Source: Sodalis glossinidius str. 'morsitans' (GTDB taxonomy: Bacteria; Pseudomonadota; Gammaproteobacteria; Enterobacterales; Enterobacteriaceae). Taken from it: DNA of 64,000 bases. The notes under the pieces are model-generated. The model worked only from the letters and a program-made list of their open reading frames with translations. It had not been told where the DNA came from and ran no database searches. Both the position numbers and the translations under genes were made by a program. Below are positions 18,764 to 28,842 of the stretch, piece by piece (within the stretch, counting starts at the first letter, position 1; the number at the start of each line of letters is the position of its first letter). Where the stretch lies: NCBI RefSeq assembly GCF_000010085.1, contig NC_007712.1:2232001-2296000 (forward strand), read 5' to 3'.

Positions 18764-18975
18764 GAGACGGCGGCAGTCCCCCGTCACTGGTCACGACCCG
18801 CAATATCTCCCCGCATATCGCCGCCGTGGTGCGTTCAGGTAAAGCGCGCTTAATTGAGCTGCAGCAGGATTACAGCGTGAAAGATCTGTGGGATTTTTTG
18901 GAAATGATAGCGGTGGAAAGCCATAACCACGCTGCCTGGCAGCATTACAGCGAGGTCAACCATGGACGTCGATGA
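18745..18975 (+). pseudogene. Overlapping tail chaperone extension (gpT-like frame), no start codon
   Basis: An open frame of 76 codons in the -1 frame relative to the chaperone, without an ATG, encodes LVTTRNISPHIAAVVRSGKA, LIELQQDYSVKDLWDFLEMI and AVESHNHAAWQHYSEVN. The ISPHIA...YSVKDL pattern is common in small proteins between chaperone and tape measure of lambdoid and myoviral phages. The absence of a start fits translation by -1 frameshifting, as in lambda G/GT. A TGA at 18742-18744 now separates it from the slippery heptamer. Confidence 0.55.
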
Positions 18976-20787
18976 GTATGTCTATGTCTACCGGGTAGAC
19001 GCCCGCGATTTTCTTAACAACAAAAAGAAAATCGTCATTGCCCTGGATGATCTGGATAAACACACGGTACACAGTGGAAAACAGGTCAGTGTGCTCAGTA
19101 AACAGGTGGCTGTCAGTGGGCGGGAGGGGGTCAATGCCTTTTCTGCGCTATCCAAGGCGGCGTTGGGTTTCTTTGGCGCTTCCCTGACGCTTGGCGGCAT
19201 AACGGGCCTGCTGGGCGGCATATCGTGCAACCTGACCCAGCTGGGAAACCAGTCCGCCTATCTGGCTATCCCGGCACAACGTCTTGATGGGCTGTCTCGT
19301 GCCGCAGAAGCCGCCGGCAGCAGTACCGGCGCAGTGATGACGCAGCTAAAAAAACTGCGCGATTCACAGGCATGGCTACGTGCCGGTATTACGGATGTCA
19401 ATGACTATACGCTGGCGTTATCACAGTTACAGGGCGTCACCGGGGTAGACATTATCGGTGCAACATCGCCAGATGAGGCCTTAGATGAGGCCTTCGCGCG
19501 TGTTGGCCAGGCATTGCGATCGCTCAAAAACGCCGATCTGCGTCTGCAATACGCTAACCGGCTCGGACTCGACGCGGGCTTGCAACGCAGCATGAGCGAC
19601 CAGACATTTGACCGTAACGCCAGCACATTTACCCGTAATTCACGTTTGACCCCCGCGCTGATTGCCCAGGCGCAACGGGTCAATGCCCAGCTCGAAGATC
19701 TGAAGCAACAGATGGGGATTTTAAGCCTGCAGGCGTACGACGCCATTATTCCGATAGCCGAAGCGCTGATGCCCATACTGAAAGACCTGATTAAATATGT
19801 TGCCGATCATGGCGATGATATTGCGGCCTTTTTCAAATCAGGCGCGGCAGGCATCCAGGACTTTACGGCGGCGGTCGGCGGTGCGGAAAATGCCATGAAG
19901 CTGCTGCTGGCAGCCTGGGTAGCGGTCAAAGCAAAAGGATTATTGACGGGTGGCGCGGCGGGGGCTGCTGGTAGGGCAGGGGCCCTCGGAGCGGCCCTCA
20001 CGGCAACCGGCGCGAGCGACTCAAGGCATTAAAAGACGGACGACACTATGGCGGGATCGCCACACAAAGCGAAGAGATGCGTGAGCTTGCACGGCTGAAA
20101 CATCACAATCTGGCGGTAAATAGCGCTCAGGTTGCACAGCATGCACAGTCTGCTCGCCTATCGAGGGGGATCCGCAACAACAATCCCGGCAACATTGAGT
20201 TTAGGGGGCAGCAGGGGGCGACGGGGAGTGATGGGCGCTATGCCATCTTCGAGACACCCTACACGGGGATCAAGGCGCTATCGGGACAGTTGATGCGCTA
20301 TTACAGCGGACAAACCACCGGGCGGCCATTGCGCACCGTTAACGATATTATCTCTACGTGGGCACCGGCCGGTGAAAATAATACCGTCGCCTATATTGCG
20401 CAGGTGTCCAAGGCGCTAGGTGTTGAGGCACATACGCGACTTGACCTTAATGATAACGCCGTGATGCAAAAACTGGTGTCGGCCATTATTCGGCATGAAA
20501 ACGGCACTAACCCTTATGACGCATTGACCCTTGCCAAGGCGGTAGCAGACAGTCGTACCGACAATCCGCAGATGGCAGCGTACTACCCGCAGCAGCAACG
20601 CGCTCTCCAACAGGCGCAGACGGTCAATCATAGCCAGCGTGTCAGCCATACCGTAACGGAAAATCATATCCAGAACGTAAATGTGACGACGAACACGGCA
20701 CAGGCTGATGTGCTGCTCGAGCAGATACAGCAAAAGGCGCGCCAATCGCAGCTGACCGCGCCGTATATCAGCGGCGTCATGCCGTAA
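18962..20787 (+). pseudogene. Tail tape-measure protein, frameshifted
   Basis: The first part (18962-20032) has long helical stretches, a hydrophobic segment (ALGFFGASLTLGGITGLLGG) and DAIIPIAEALMPILKDLIKY, as in tape-measure proteins. Near 20010 the frame shifts; ERLKALKDGRHYGGIATQSE leads into 20077-20787 with GIRNNNPGNIEFRGQQGATG and YAIFETPYTGIKALSGQLMR, a peptidoglycan-active structural domain often fused to tape measures. About 608 codons in total, short for a myoviral tape measure, so internal deletion is likely. Confidence 0.75.
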
Positions 20788-20797
20788 AGGGGGCCCT

Positions 20798-21592
20798 ATG
20801 GCGTTCGTTAATCGCAATAGGCTGAATATCAATGCCGCCACCCTGTTCAATGCCTTGGGCGGTGGCAGTCCACTCAGTATCATCAACAGTATCGTCGGGG
20901 CGTCTTACCGTATTCTAAAGCATAAGACGTCAGAAAATGCATTAGGGTTTGATGGCGTCGTGGCGCTGCAGCCCACCAAAGGGGCAAGCATTCTTACTGC
21001 ACCCGTGGCCCAAGGCCAGTACGGTGCCTTCAACAAGATCCAATCGCCCGGCAAGCTGACGGTCAGGGTGGCGATTAACGGCTTTACCGGATATGCCGGC
21101 TCAATACCGAATCTGGCTAACCTGACGCTGACCAGCCAAAGCGATATCCTGGCGGCCATCGACGACATGATCGCCAATACCGATCTGTACGATATTGAAA
21201 CACCGAAAGAAACGTTTGTCAGCTATGATCTGGTGGGCAAGGACTACAGCGTGACAGCAAGAAACGGCGTCACCTTGCTGGTCGTGGATCTGTTTTTTCA
21301 GGAGGTGATACAGGCGACAGAGGTCGTGCTGTCCTCCCCGGCGACGCGTAACCGCCCTGCCGCCAATGCCACGGCGAAGAGTGCCAGTGCGGTCACTGAA
21401 TCGGTACCCGGTAATACCCGTAGTGTGAGCCTGGATACGGTGAAAGCGGTACCACGCAGCGGACAGCCTGTTCCCGCGCCGGGCAATACCCGCGCACTCA
21501 AGACGGTCGGGCAATCGCCGCAGGCGGTCGGTAGCGCCACCGGCAACGCCCTTCGTCAAGATATTCACGCTATCGCGCAAGGACTTTTCTGA
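20798..21592 (+). CDS. Phage baseplate hub/tail protein
   Basis: An intact 264-residue frame immediately after the tape measure. The first 190 residues (VNRNRLNINAATLFNALGGG, LQPTKGASILTAPVAQGQYG, FTGYAGSIPNLANLTLTSQS) resemble a hub-type tail protein. The C-terminal 70 residues are a low-complexity Ala/Ser/Pro tail with two similar PGNTR segments. The stop TGA overlaps the next ATG (21592). One of few late genes without lesions. Confidence 0.6.
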   Translation: MAFVNRNRLNINAATLFNALGGGSPLSIINSIVGASYRILKHKTSENALGFDGVVALQPTKGASILTAPVAQGQYGAFNKIQSPGKLTVRVAINGFTGYAGSIPNLANLTLTSQSDILAAIDDMIANTDLYDIETPKETFVSYDLVGKDYSVTARNGVTLLVVDLFFQEVIQATEVVLSSPATRNRPAANATAKSASAVTESVPGNTRSVSLDTVKAVPRSGQPVPAPGNTRALKTVGQSPQAVGSATGNALRQDIHAIAQGLF

Positions 21593-22060
21593 TGCTGGAG
21601 ATGTCACTTAGCCCCCTGAAAGCCCAACAGTTTACCGTAGGGCTGGCGGGGCAATCCTGCCTTATCCGCCTGTTTCAAATGCCCAACGGCCTTTATCTGG
21701 ATCTGTCTCGATTACCGCCTCAGCGCCTTTGTGGATGAGCAGAATACGTTTCATGCCTGGGTAAAACAACGTGATGGCCTGCGTCCGCACATCAGCCCGG
21801 CACATGGCCTGATTGGTTACCCGGTCTTTACCCCCCGCGGGATCCTGTTTAATACCGTCTACTCCCCGATGCTGAGTGTGGGCAGGGCGGTTTATCTTGA
21901 GACTGCATTACCGAATGCCACAGGCAACTACATTATTTTTGCCGCCGATCATGTTCTGACCACCTGGAGCGAAGGCGGGGTGTGGCAAACGGTCTGCCAA
22001 GCAACCAAGGAGAGTGTCACCGATGACAACGCCGTATATCCGCGCGGAATACAGCAATAG
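21592..22060 (+). pseudogene. Baseplate plug N-terminus fused out of frame to a second tail protein
   Basis: From ATG 21592: MLEMSLSPLKAQQFTVGLAG and GQSCLIRLFQMPNGLYLDL match the start of baseplate plug proteins (DUF6983-type). Near 21710 the reading jumps frame and continues DYRLSAFVDEQNTFHAWVKQ through GYPVFTPRGILFNTVYSPML to 22060, which looks like another baseplate protein. A deletion fusing two adjacent genes is the simplest reading; a heavily diverged single gene is possible. Confidence 0.5.
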
Positions 22061-22713
22061 CGATGCGGGCAGTATTGAATTTATGATTGAAAAAATGCTG
22101 ACCGGTAAGGTGTTTATTGAGCTGGCATGCGTCAATGCCTGTGATCCGGCGGTACAAACCGTCGATGTGATCCCGCTGGTTAATCGCACCGATCCCGAGG
22201 GCAAACCGATAACGCACGGCACGGTCTACGGTGTCCGTTTCCTGCGCTGGCAATGTGGCGGGAGTGCCATCATCTATGAATCCGGAGCCGGGGGATATCG
22301 GGCTGTTTGCCGCCTGTAACCGGGATATCAGCCTGGTTGTCGCCAACCACCGGGGGGCGTTGGCGGGTAGCCAGCGTCGCCACTCGCGCACGGACGGTGT
22401 TTATCTGGGCGGTCTGCTGAATGCCTTTCCGACGCAATATCTGGAGCTGGCGAAAAACGCGATCAATATCGTTACCCCAATCCGGTCAATGTCTCGGTGC
22501 CGCCATGCCACCCTCAAGGCCCCCCCGGAAGGGGTGACCATCGATACGCGGCTGGCGGCCTTCACGGGTGATATCGTTGACCATTCTGGTAGTAATAGCG
22601 TGTCGCTCAAAGACTTGCGCGACCATTTTAACCGCCATCGGCACGACGTTCAGGGTGTGGAGAGCGGCGGCAGTCGCGTCACGTCTGCACCGCCTGATAA
22701 TCCGACGGAGTAA
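22023..22713 (+). pseudogene. Baseplate spike (gp138 N-domain-like), frameshifted
   Basis: MTTPYIRAEYSNSDAGSIEF and ELACVNACDPAVQTVDVIPL with GVRFLRWQCGGSAIIY form the OB-fold start of gp138-type spike proteins. A frameshift near 22275 is followed by NPEPGDIGLFAACNRDISLV, QRRHSRTDGVYLGGLLNAFP and a C-terminal FNRHRHDVQGVESGGS stretch with the His-rich turn seen at spike tips. The stop is 22711-22713, three bases before the next ATG. Confidence 0.7.
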
Positions 22714-22715
22714 GC

Positions 22716-23075
22716 ATGCTAACACAGTCACTGAAATTGCATTCACAGACGTGGGATCTTACGCTGGACGGGGCCGGTCATCTTGCCACGGTGTCCGAGG
22801 CGGTCGCAGTAGCACAGGACGTGGTGAGCGCCTGTAAAACGTTTTTGGGCGAGGTGTGGTTCAATGACAAGCTTGGCATACCGTGGATGAGTGAAATACT
22901 GGGTAAGCCCACCACGACCACCTTTATCCAGGCGCAGCTTGAACAACAGGCGATGAGACTGCCCTACGTGGCGCAGGCCAGAGCCACCGTCATAGCCCAT
23001 CGTGATAAGCGCGGGGCCAGCGGCGTTATCGCGGTGATCGATACGAATGGAGAAAGCAGCCAGGTGTCTTTATGA
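22716..23075 (+). CDS. Baseplate wedge protein (W/gp25-like)
   Basis: An intact 119-residue frame: SLKLHSQTWDLTLDGAGHLA at the N-terminus, AVAQDVVSACKTFLGEVWF and LGIPWMSEILGKPTTT, the pattern of gp25/W-type wedge proteins whose genes precede the J-like gene. ATG 22716 follows the previous stop closely and its own stop overlaps the next start (ATGA at 23072). Confidence 0.75.
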   Translation: MLTQSLKLHSQTWDLTLDGAGHLATVSEAVAVAQDVVSACKTFLGEVWFNDKLGIPWMSEILGKPTTTTFIQAQLEQQAMRLPYVAQARATVIAHRDKRGASGVIAVIDTNGESSQVSL

Positions 23076-23545
23076 ACGAGAAAACCTTAACGACTGTGGT
23101 ACCGGGCGTCACCCTCACCGAAGCGGGGCTGGCTATTCCCGATATTGCCGATGTGCTGGCGGGTCGCCTGGCGGATTTTGATGCTGCGCTGGGCAGTAGC
23201 ATGAGTCGTGAACTGACCACGCCACAGGGGCAGATAGCCAGCAGCGAAGCGGAAATCATTTACCGGGCAGGACGATATCAACGCCGCGGCGACCATCGGG
23301 GCACTTATCCCTGCCGGGCGGTTTTATGCCGGTGTGCCGCCGCTGACCCGGTCAGGCTGAATATCGCGGTGATAGAGCTATCACTGGACGCTCAGCACTG
23401 GTCGTCGGGGGTGACGCTGGGTATTGACCAGGTGCCGGTGACGTCAGAGACGGCTATTCAGGTGGTGACGGCTGAACTACCTGAAGACGATACAGGCGTA
23501 GTATGCAGCATCACTGGCGTTAAACGCTGTGATAGCCACCTTTGA
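23072..23545 (+). pseudogene. Baseplate J-like protein, internally deleted and frameshifted
   Basis: Begins with MNEKTLTTVVPGVTLTEAGL and RLADFDAALGSSMSRELTTP plus GQIASSEAEIIY, the N-terminus of J-like baseplate proteins. Near 23270 the frame breaks. The later segment (VIELSLDAQHWSSGVTLGID, SETAIQVVTAELPEDDTG) belongs to the C-terminal region, so most of the usual 380-400 residues are deleted. Confidence 0.72.
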
Positions 23546-24109
23546 GCAGGCCGTCAGTCTCGAGCGCTTTACCGACACCTTTTTAACGGCGTTATGGGAT
23601 ATCGAGACGGCACAAACCTATGGTCTGGATATCTGGGGAAAAATTGTCGGCGTGTCGCGTTATCTGACGGTGGAAGATACCCCGGATTATCTGGGCTTTG
23701 ACGAAGTTGAAATCACCGCCATTGACGGCTACCCGCAGCCGTTCGATGTGTCACCGTTTTATGCCGGGCTGCAACCCTCATCGGTGGTCAGATTAACCGA
23801 TGATGCCTACCGCAAGCTGATACGGGCAAAAGCCTTTAGCAATATTACCGATGCCACTATCCCGTCGGTTAACCGCTTTTTGCGCATTCTGTTTACTGAC
23901 CGGGGCAAGGTGTACTGCACTGACGGGTGGGATATGGCCATGAACATTGTGTTCGAGTTTCCGCCGACGCCGTCTGACCTGGCGATACTGAAAACGCTGG
24001 CATTGTGCCGGTACCGAGCGGGGTAGAGGTGCGATTTATCATTGCGCCGACGCTCAATCTGGGCTTTGCGGCAGACACCTATACGATGGATGAGGGCACC
24101 TTTTACTGA
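23529..24109 (+). pseudogene. Tail protein DUF2612-like, C-terminal frameshift
   Basis: IATFEQAVSLERFTDTFLTA and TYGLDIWGKIVGVSRYL, then RLTDDAYRKLIRAKAFSNIT match DUF2612 proteins, the myoviral counterpart of P2 gpI. Near 24000 a base change in frame precedes IVPVPSGVEVRFIIAPTLNL ending TGA 24107-24109. A single indel would restore a complete protein of about 193 residues. Confidence 0.72.
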
Positions 24110-24146
24110 ATGACCTGCGACATACAGGTTTTTTATGGGAGTTTAC

Positions 24147-25467
24147 ATGAAATCCAGCCATACCCCCACCAAACACGCGATACCGTTCGGGCAGAACGGC
24201 AACAAGCGTGATATCCCGCTGGAAAGCAAAACCGGCAGCGGCGAGGCCTCGCTGAGTCTGGGCTTTCCGCCGGAAACGATGGTGCCCAAAGTCTCGGGCG
24301 GCATTCCGCCCAGCGGCAAGGACTTTAACGGTATCCTCAATGAACTCTCGGCGATGGGTCGCTGGGCCAATGCCGGGGCGGGTTACCCGTTTGATGCGGC
24401 GTTTGCCAACGCCATCGGCGGTTATCCTGCCGGTGCGAAAATCCCGAACGTGGAGAACAGCGGTTTCTGGCTGAACACCGTCGATAACAATAACAATCTG
24501 GATAATCCCGAGGTGGCAGACGACCGGCTGACGGGCAGGGTACCGGCAGAAAACTACGGTATTGCCACGCTATCCGGGCTGGTAAAGGCGGATGTGACGC
24601 TGACCACGTTACAGTCGGCCAAGGTGCGTATCGTGCTTACAGGTGAGCTGAAGGCCAATATGGCGGTCATTTTCCCCGCGTGGCAGACGAGCTGGACGGT
24701 GGTGAATCAATGCACGGGCAGTGGCTCGCTGATTTGTCGCACGAAAGCGGGAGCGGGTGTTGTGGTGCCCAAGGGTGAGTCGAGGGAGATTATTGGCGAC
24801 GGCAGTGGCCTTGTGCCGCGTATCGTGAATGCCAGCACAACAGTTGCGGGCATCACCCAGCTTAGCAGCGCCATAGACAGCGACAGCGAGACGCTGGCTG
24901 CGACGCCAAAGGCGGTGAAGGCGCTCGCTGATACTCTCAGTAGTGGCCGCCTGCTGAATATCCAGTCCTTCACCAAAAGCGGCATCTATACGCCGACGCT
25001 GGGGACACGGAAAATCCGCGTGAAATGCTGAAGCGCTACTTGATGTCACGCCCCTTTCGTCCGTAAGCGTTGAGGTGGACACGGGTGGTGCGGCGTCTCC
25101 TGCTGGCGTCTCTCAGGATGGTGGTGACGGTGGTGGCTCGTCTTTTGGTTCTCTGGTGTTTTGTGAAGGCGGTGGCGGCGGCATAATTAAAAACGGTTCA
25201 TCCGTTAGCGGCAAACCAACTGGTGGGAATGTAATGATGGTCTTCGGACAGTCCGGGCAAGGGGGTACCTATACCTCCGGATTATTAATCAACGGCAACG
25301 GCGGGGCCTCTTTTGGCGGCTATAACGCACTGCCCCATGTTTCTAAAGATGGCGATTATGGATCGTTTCCCGGCGGCGGCGCGATGGGGGCCTATGTTGA
25401 TGAGAATACGCGCTATGCTTCCGGTCGTGGTGGCGATGGTCTGATTATTGTCGAGGAGTACTCATGA
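24147..25467 (+). pseudogene. Phage tail fibre, frameshifted
   Basis: ATG 24147 with GGGAG five bases upstream; N-terminus HTPTKHAIPFGQNGNKRDIP and KVSGGIPPSGKDFNGILNEL is a classic fibre-attachment domain. The central part ends in TPTLGTRKIRVKC at 25031. The Gly-rich C-terminal region (GGGGIIKNGSSVSG, YASGRGGDGLIIVEEYS) is in another frame beginning near 25030 (LLDVTPLSSVSVEVDTGG). The usual receptor-binding fibre C-terminus is therefore disconnected. Followed by a small gene with ATGA overlap at 25464. Confidence 0.8.
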
Positions 25468-25691
25468 AGGAAAACACCGGATCGTATGCGCTGATACCTG
25501 AAAACAGCAACAGGGTTAAAAATATTATTGTCGCCAGCGATGACCATAAGCGCGACGGTTATTACACCGTCAGGTACGACGAGAACACATTTTGTCAGCC
25601 CAGAATGTACTACAACGCGAAAACCGGGCTTTTTTATGATGTTCCGGAATTCACAACAATCAATAAGCGTCAACATAATAAATCACTATAA
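25464..25691 (+). CDS. Small protein downstream of the tail fibre
   Basis: A 75-residue polar protein overlapping the fibre stop by four bases. It contains NRVKNIIVASDDHKRDGYYT and MYYNAKTGLFYDVPEF. Position suggests a fibre assembly or fibre accessory protein, but I recognise no motif. Confidence 0.5.
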   Translation: MKENTGSYALIPENSNRVKNIIVASDDHKRDGYYTVRYDENTFCQPRMYYNAKTGLFYDVPEFTTINKRQHNKSL

Positions 25692-25692
25692 G

Positions 25693-26766
25693 CTATCTTT
25701 TGGATCTTATTGAATCTCTAATTTTAGATATGGGATTATCTATTAGCACTATGGTTATTAAACCAAAACATATAGACAGGCCATATCCAATAGAGAATAT
25801 TAACCATCCATTTTTTTCAGTTGGATGTCCTATCAGCTGCCATGCTGCAAGTCCCATGAAAAAATGGCAAAGAAATATGGGGTATGAAAGATCTCCTAAA
25901 AATTTAGCTAGTCTTGAAATTTTTCCTGATAACGTTGTTGCATGTAATGCTACAACTGCTCCCAAAGCAATGATGTTATTGAAATAGTAATGAAATGATG
26001 CGAATGCCTCGTCACGCTGCCATCCAATATACCAATTGGTAATAAACAAAAATGAGAAAAGGAAAAGAGAAAATATTTGATATCTTGTGGACTTGATTAA
26101 AGCTTTATTTTTCTTTTCTATTGAATGGGATAAAAAGTAACCTAGAGAGCCTATACTAAAGGGAAGCATTGCGGCTAAAAAGGGAGAATAGGTTGTTATG
26201 ATGTTGTCGCTGACACTTATTGAATACCAATGATAAATGCCGCTAGTGAGTATTGCTAACATTGCCCGTTTATACCCTCTTGCTACAAATGACCAAAGAA
26301 TAAAATAACATACAATTTCAACGGCGATAGACCATGATGATGTTACCGCCCTAAACATATAGCCATCAAAGTTTAAAATTTCTGGTATTGCAAAAGTATA
26401 GAAAGGTGAAATAACAATTTTATCAGACAACAAAGCCCAAGGAATCAATAGGACATTACCTAAAAGCTCTTTGACTGATAGATGAATGCCATAGGAGTGA
26501 TGAAAATCCGTGGTGTTGTTAGAAAAGAAAATACATATAATTCCTATGATACAGGCGAACCAGTATAAGGGGAAAAGGCGCAAAAACCTATTCTGGGCAA
26601 ATGGTATTAATTTGAAATCGTAAGTTCTATTAAGAATCATGGTTATCAGATAACTACTTATTACATAAAAACAATTTACAGCATATAAACCTAAATTAGG
26701 AAACTTTGCTACTAAATGAAAGATGATGACACTAGTCGCAAGAAAGAATCTGATAATGCCCAGCAT
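25693..26766 (-). CDS. Acyltransferase family 3 (OafA-like) membrane O-acyltransferase
   Basis: A 357-residue multi-pass membrane protein with about ten hydrophobic segments. Family marks are R-x10-H at the N-terminus (IIRFFLATSVIIFHL) and NRFLRLFPLYW in the first cytoplasmic loop. Such enzymes acetylate O-antigen or other envelope sugars, and phage-borne versions change the receptor (serotype conversion). It is markedly AT-rich, opposite in strand to the late operon and placed between tail fibre and immunity region, the usual moron position. No frameshift or nonsense codon: it is the longest undamaged gene of the prophage, which hints at retained function. The acceptor is unknown. Confidence 0.85.
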   Translation of the reverse strand: MLGIIRFFLATSVIIFHLVAKFPNLGLYAVNCFYVISSYLITMILNRTYDFKLIPFAQNRFLRLFPLYWFACIIGIICIFFSNNTTDFHHSYGIHLSVKELLGNVLLIPWALLSDKIVISPFYTFAIPEILNFDGYMFRAVTSSWSIAVEIVCYFILWSFVARGYKRAMLAILTSGIYHWYSISVSDNIITTYSPFLAAMLPFSIGSLGYFLSHSIEKKNKALIKSTRYQIFSLFLFSFLFITNWYIGWQRDEAFASFHYYFNNIIALGAVVALHATTLSGKISRLAKFLGDLSYPIFLCHFFMGLAAWQLIGHPTEKNGWLIFSIGYGLSICFGLITIVLIDNPISKIRDSIRSKR

Positions 26767-26882
26767 ATTTTACGCCCTGTTATTTTGTAGCAAACACATG
26801 TACTTTATGAATGGCTAAATTTGGTAAAAATCATAGACTTTTCCAAGGTATTGTCAATTCAGGCCAATCAGAAGCAGAAAAA

Positions 26883-27769
26883 CTACTGACCAGCTAAATT
26901 ATCCAGCTCATAGTCGGAAAGGCCGGTAGCAATTTTGATAAGATTACGTTCAGCACCGTTAGCCAACAGCTGCCGAGCAATCTTAAGCGAGGCCAGCTTT
27001 TCACCTTCTTGCAGCCCTTCCTGCCGTAGCTGTTCTGCAATAGTCATGACATCCTCCCGATAATCCTGTGTCTGCGCTGCTATGGTCTGCAAAAACTGTC
27101 CGGTATCTGAGGTTTCGCCTCGACCTACAATATAGTACATCAGGCTACGGAATTGCTCTTTCGGTATCGCCCATAAATTGAGTAGAAGAGCGATGTCAGA
27201 GGCTAGTTCTAACATATCACGGGTCTGAATGTGTTTCTGCACCAATTCTAGCAGCGCTACCCACCGATGAAACAGTATTTCATCATCCGGCATAGCTGTA
27301 ATATCAACCAGCGGGAATGCTTGCCTGTAGACTGATTCTGCCAGTTCGGGGTCAGCAAAGCAATCCAGCCATTGGGTGGTGTATGGATAGGGCGACGTGG
27401 TGCCGTGGTAGAACAGGAGCGGAATAACCACTGGCAAAGAGTTATTGCCTTGCTCAAGATGCCGCCGCATCGCGGCGACGGCGTACCTTAGCAGCCTGAA
27501 CGCCATCAGCTTTCGGGCGGCTCTGATGCTCGACAAGGCAGTAGACGTAGCCATCATGGCCCGTCATGGTCTTCATACAGCATGTCCGAGCATTGGCTCT
27601 TTAGGTCGTCTTCGATGAAGCTGCCAGACTCCATAGTCAGTGTGCCGAAATCACAGCGCTTTCGCAGATGAAACGGTAGATGGATTTCCAGAAAGTCGCG
27701 AGCTACAGCAATGTCGCCGAGGAACTTTTTGAACAGAGAGTCGTGTTGGGATAGTGGAGATTTTGTCAT
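26883..27769 (-). pseudogene. Rpn/YhgA-like recombination-promoting nuclease, frameshifted
   Basis: ATG 27769 gives SPLSQHDSLFKKFLGDIAVA and IHLPFHLRKRCDF; the frame then breaks near 27555, where a third frame carries GYVYCLVEHQSRP (the PD-(D/E)XK active-site strand). A second break restores the frame at LMAFRLLRYAVAAMRRHL, then VVIPLLFYHG and a C-terminal LRQEGLQEGEKLASLKIARQ repeat-like tail. Rpn proteins are small PD-(D/E)XK nucleases often carried on mobile elements. Two compensating indels at the active site make it inactive. Confidence 0.85.
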
Positions 27770-27920
27770 CAGCGCAGTATACCTTGGTCCAGTTAGGGTA
27801 TGCCATCGAAATCCCCGGCCCCTCAATGAGCCGGGGCGGCTGTCAGTGCCTCTGCGCGAACTGGCCGAGCTCGGACTTATGCCAGCGGGTCAGGGTATCG
27901 CTGCGCTTGAAGGCGTTGCT

Positions 27921-28622
27921 CTAGCTTGACTCAATGAGTAGGCTATCGATTTCACCCATCACACTATCCACATTCTCCCGCTTGCGCACCAGTTGCCGAA
28001 TGGTTCGCCTTTCGGCTTCCACCATAGCAGATTGCAGACGTTCAATCACCGCCCATATAAGTTCGCATTCTCTGGCAATATGTGGGATGTGGCGGACTTC
28101 CATAGGCTGCGGTGAGGCAATGCCGGTGACTTCGCGCAGGGCGTACCATATGCCATTGCTCCATGCTTGCTTGAAGCGGAAGTTGTGGCTCATGTACCAA
28201 ATCAGGCGGGCGAGGTTGGAGGTATCGTTAGCGGTGAAAAGTTCGTGGGATTCGGGTTTATAAACGGGATGCTCGTACTTGCCGGTTTTGCGGATTGAGG
28301 GAAGGACTTCACTCGTCACTCATTTGCGAAAGCGATGGGGCAGTGTGCCTTGCTTCACAGCGTCACGGCAACGTAGTACCAAGGTGAACATGCCGGATTC
28401 GGAGATTAGGCAAATGCTCTGAGCGCCCATTCCTGCCTGACTATCGGTTAAACCGATAGTCGTCTTTTCATCAGAATCTAGCTTATATAAAGCATCCGTG
28501 ACATTGGCTATTTTTAGTGCTGAGCAAACGTCTGTAGCGACGAACCAAAGCTCACCGTCAACGATAGATGTACGAATTTGATTACTTTCAAAGGAGAATG
28601 GGGTTATTGATAGTGCGGTCAT
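27921..28622 (-). pseudogene. BRO-N domain phage antirepressor with TGG-to-TGA lesion
   Basis: From ATG 28622 (GGAGG five bases upstream): FESNQIRTSIVDGELWFVAT, DVCSALKIANVTDALYKLD and LISESGMFTLVLRCRDAVKQ form a BRO-N domain. A TGA at 28320-28322 falls exactly where the motif FRKWVTSEVLPSIRKTG has Trp, and the frame continues uninterrupted to 27921 with the C-terminal DNA-binding half. A single transition explains the loss. Such antirepressors inactivate phage repressors; the leader upstream carries C4-like regulatory motifs. Confidence 0.85.
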
Positions 28623-28660
28623 GATGACCTCCAACGGTGTATGAGGTTAATACTATCACC

Positions 28661-28842
28661 GGAGGTTCTAATCTCGTGGTGGTAGCCCAGATAGGGTTAG
28701 AACTGCCGGTACACCGCCGGTGTGCCTTTCAGCCCCACTACCTGAGCCACCATTGTATGCAGCTAGGTTGTAACATAAAAAACACGCTCGCGGCGTGTCA
28801 TCATGGTCTCGGTGTAAACAGCGGGGTTCTAATCCCGACACC
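28661..28842 (-). promoter_or_regulatory. C4-like antisense/attenuation leader of the antirepressor
   Basis: On the reverse strand GATTAGAACC occurs at 28834-28825 and 28673-28664, and the complementary GTTCTAAC at 28703-28696 lies between them, so the central element can pair with either copy. The proximal copy lies about 40 bases upstream of the antirepressor ATG. C4 RNAs of P1/P7 and related prophages repress ant through short complementary boxes of this kind, and P4 immunity RNA overlaps an ash-like ORF as here. Assignment to the C4 class is my inference from motif layout. Confidence 0.5.
28777..28799 (-). terminator. Intrinsic terminator in the antirepressor leader
   Basis: Reverse-strand stem ACACGC / GCGTGT with a CGCGA loop followed by six T (28782-28777). 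It lies directly after the 24-codon Ash-like ORF and before the antirepressor, so it could attenuate transcription. Confidence 0.75.

Noticed and set aside
28822..28842. gttctaatcccgacacc considered as part of a tRNA T-arm
   Set aside because: No acceptor, D or anticodon arms around it; it fits better as a C4-like pairing box.
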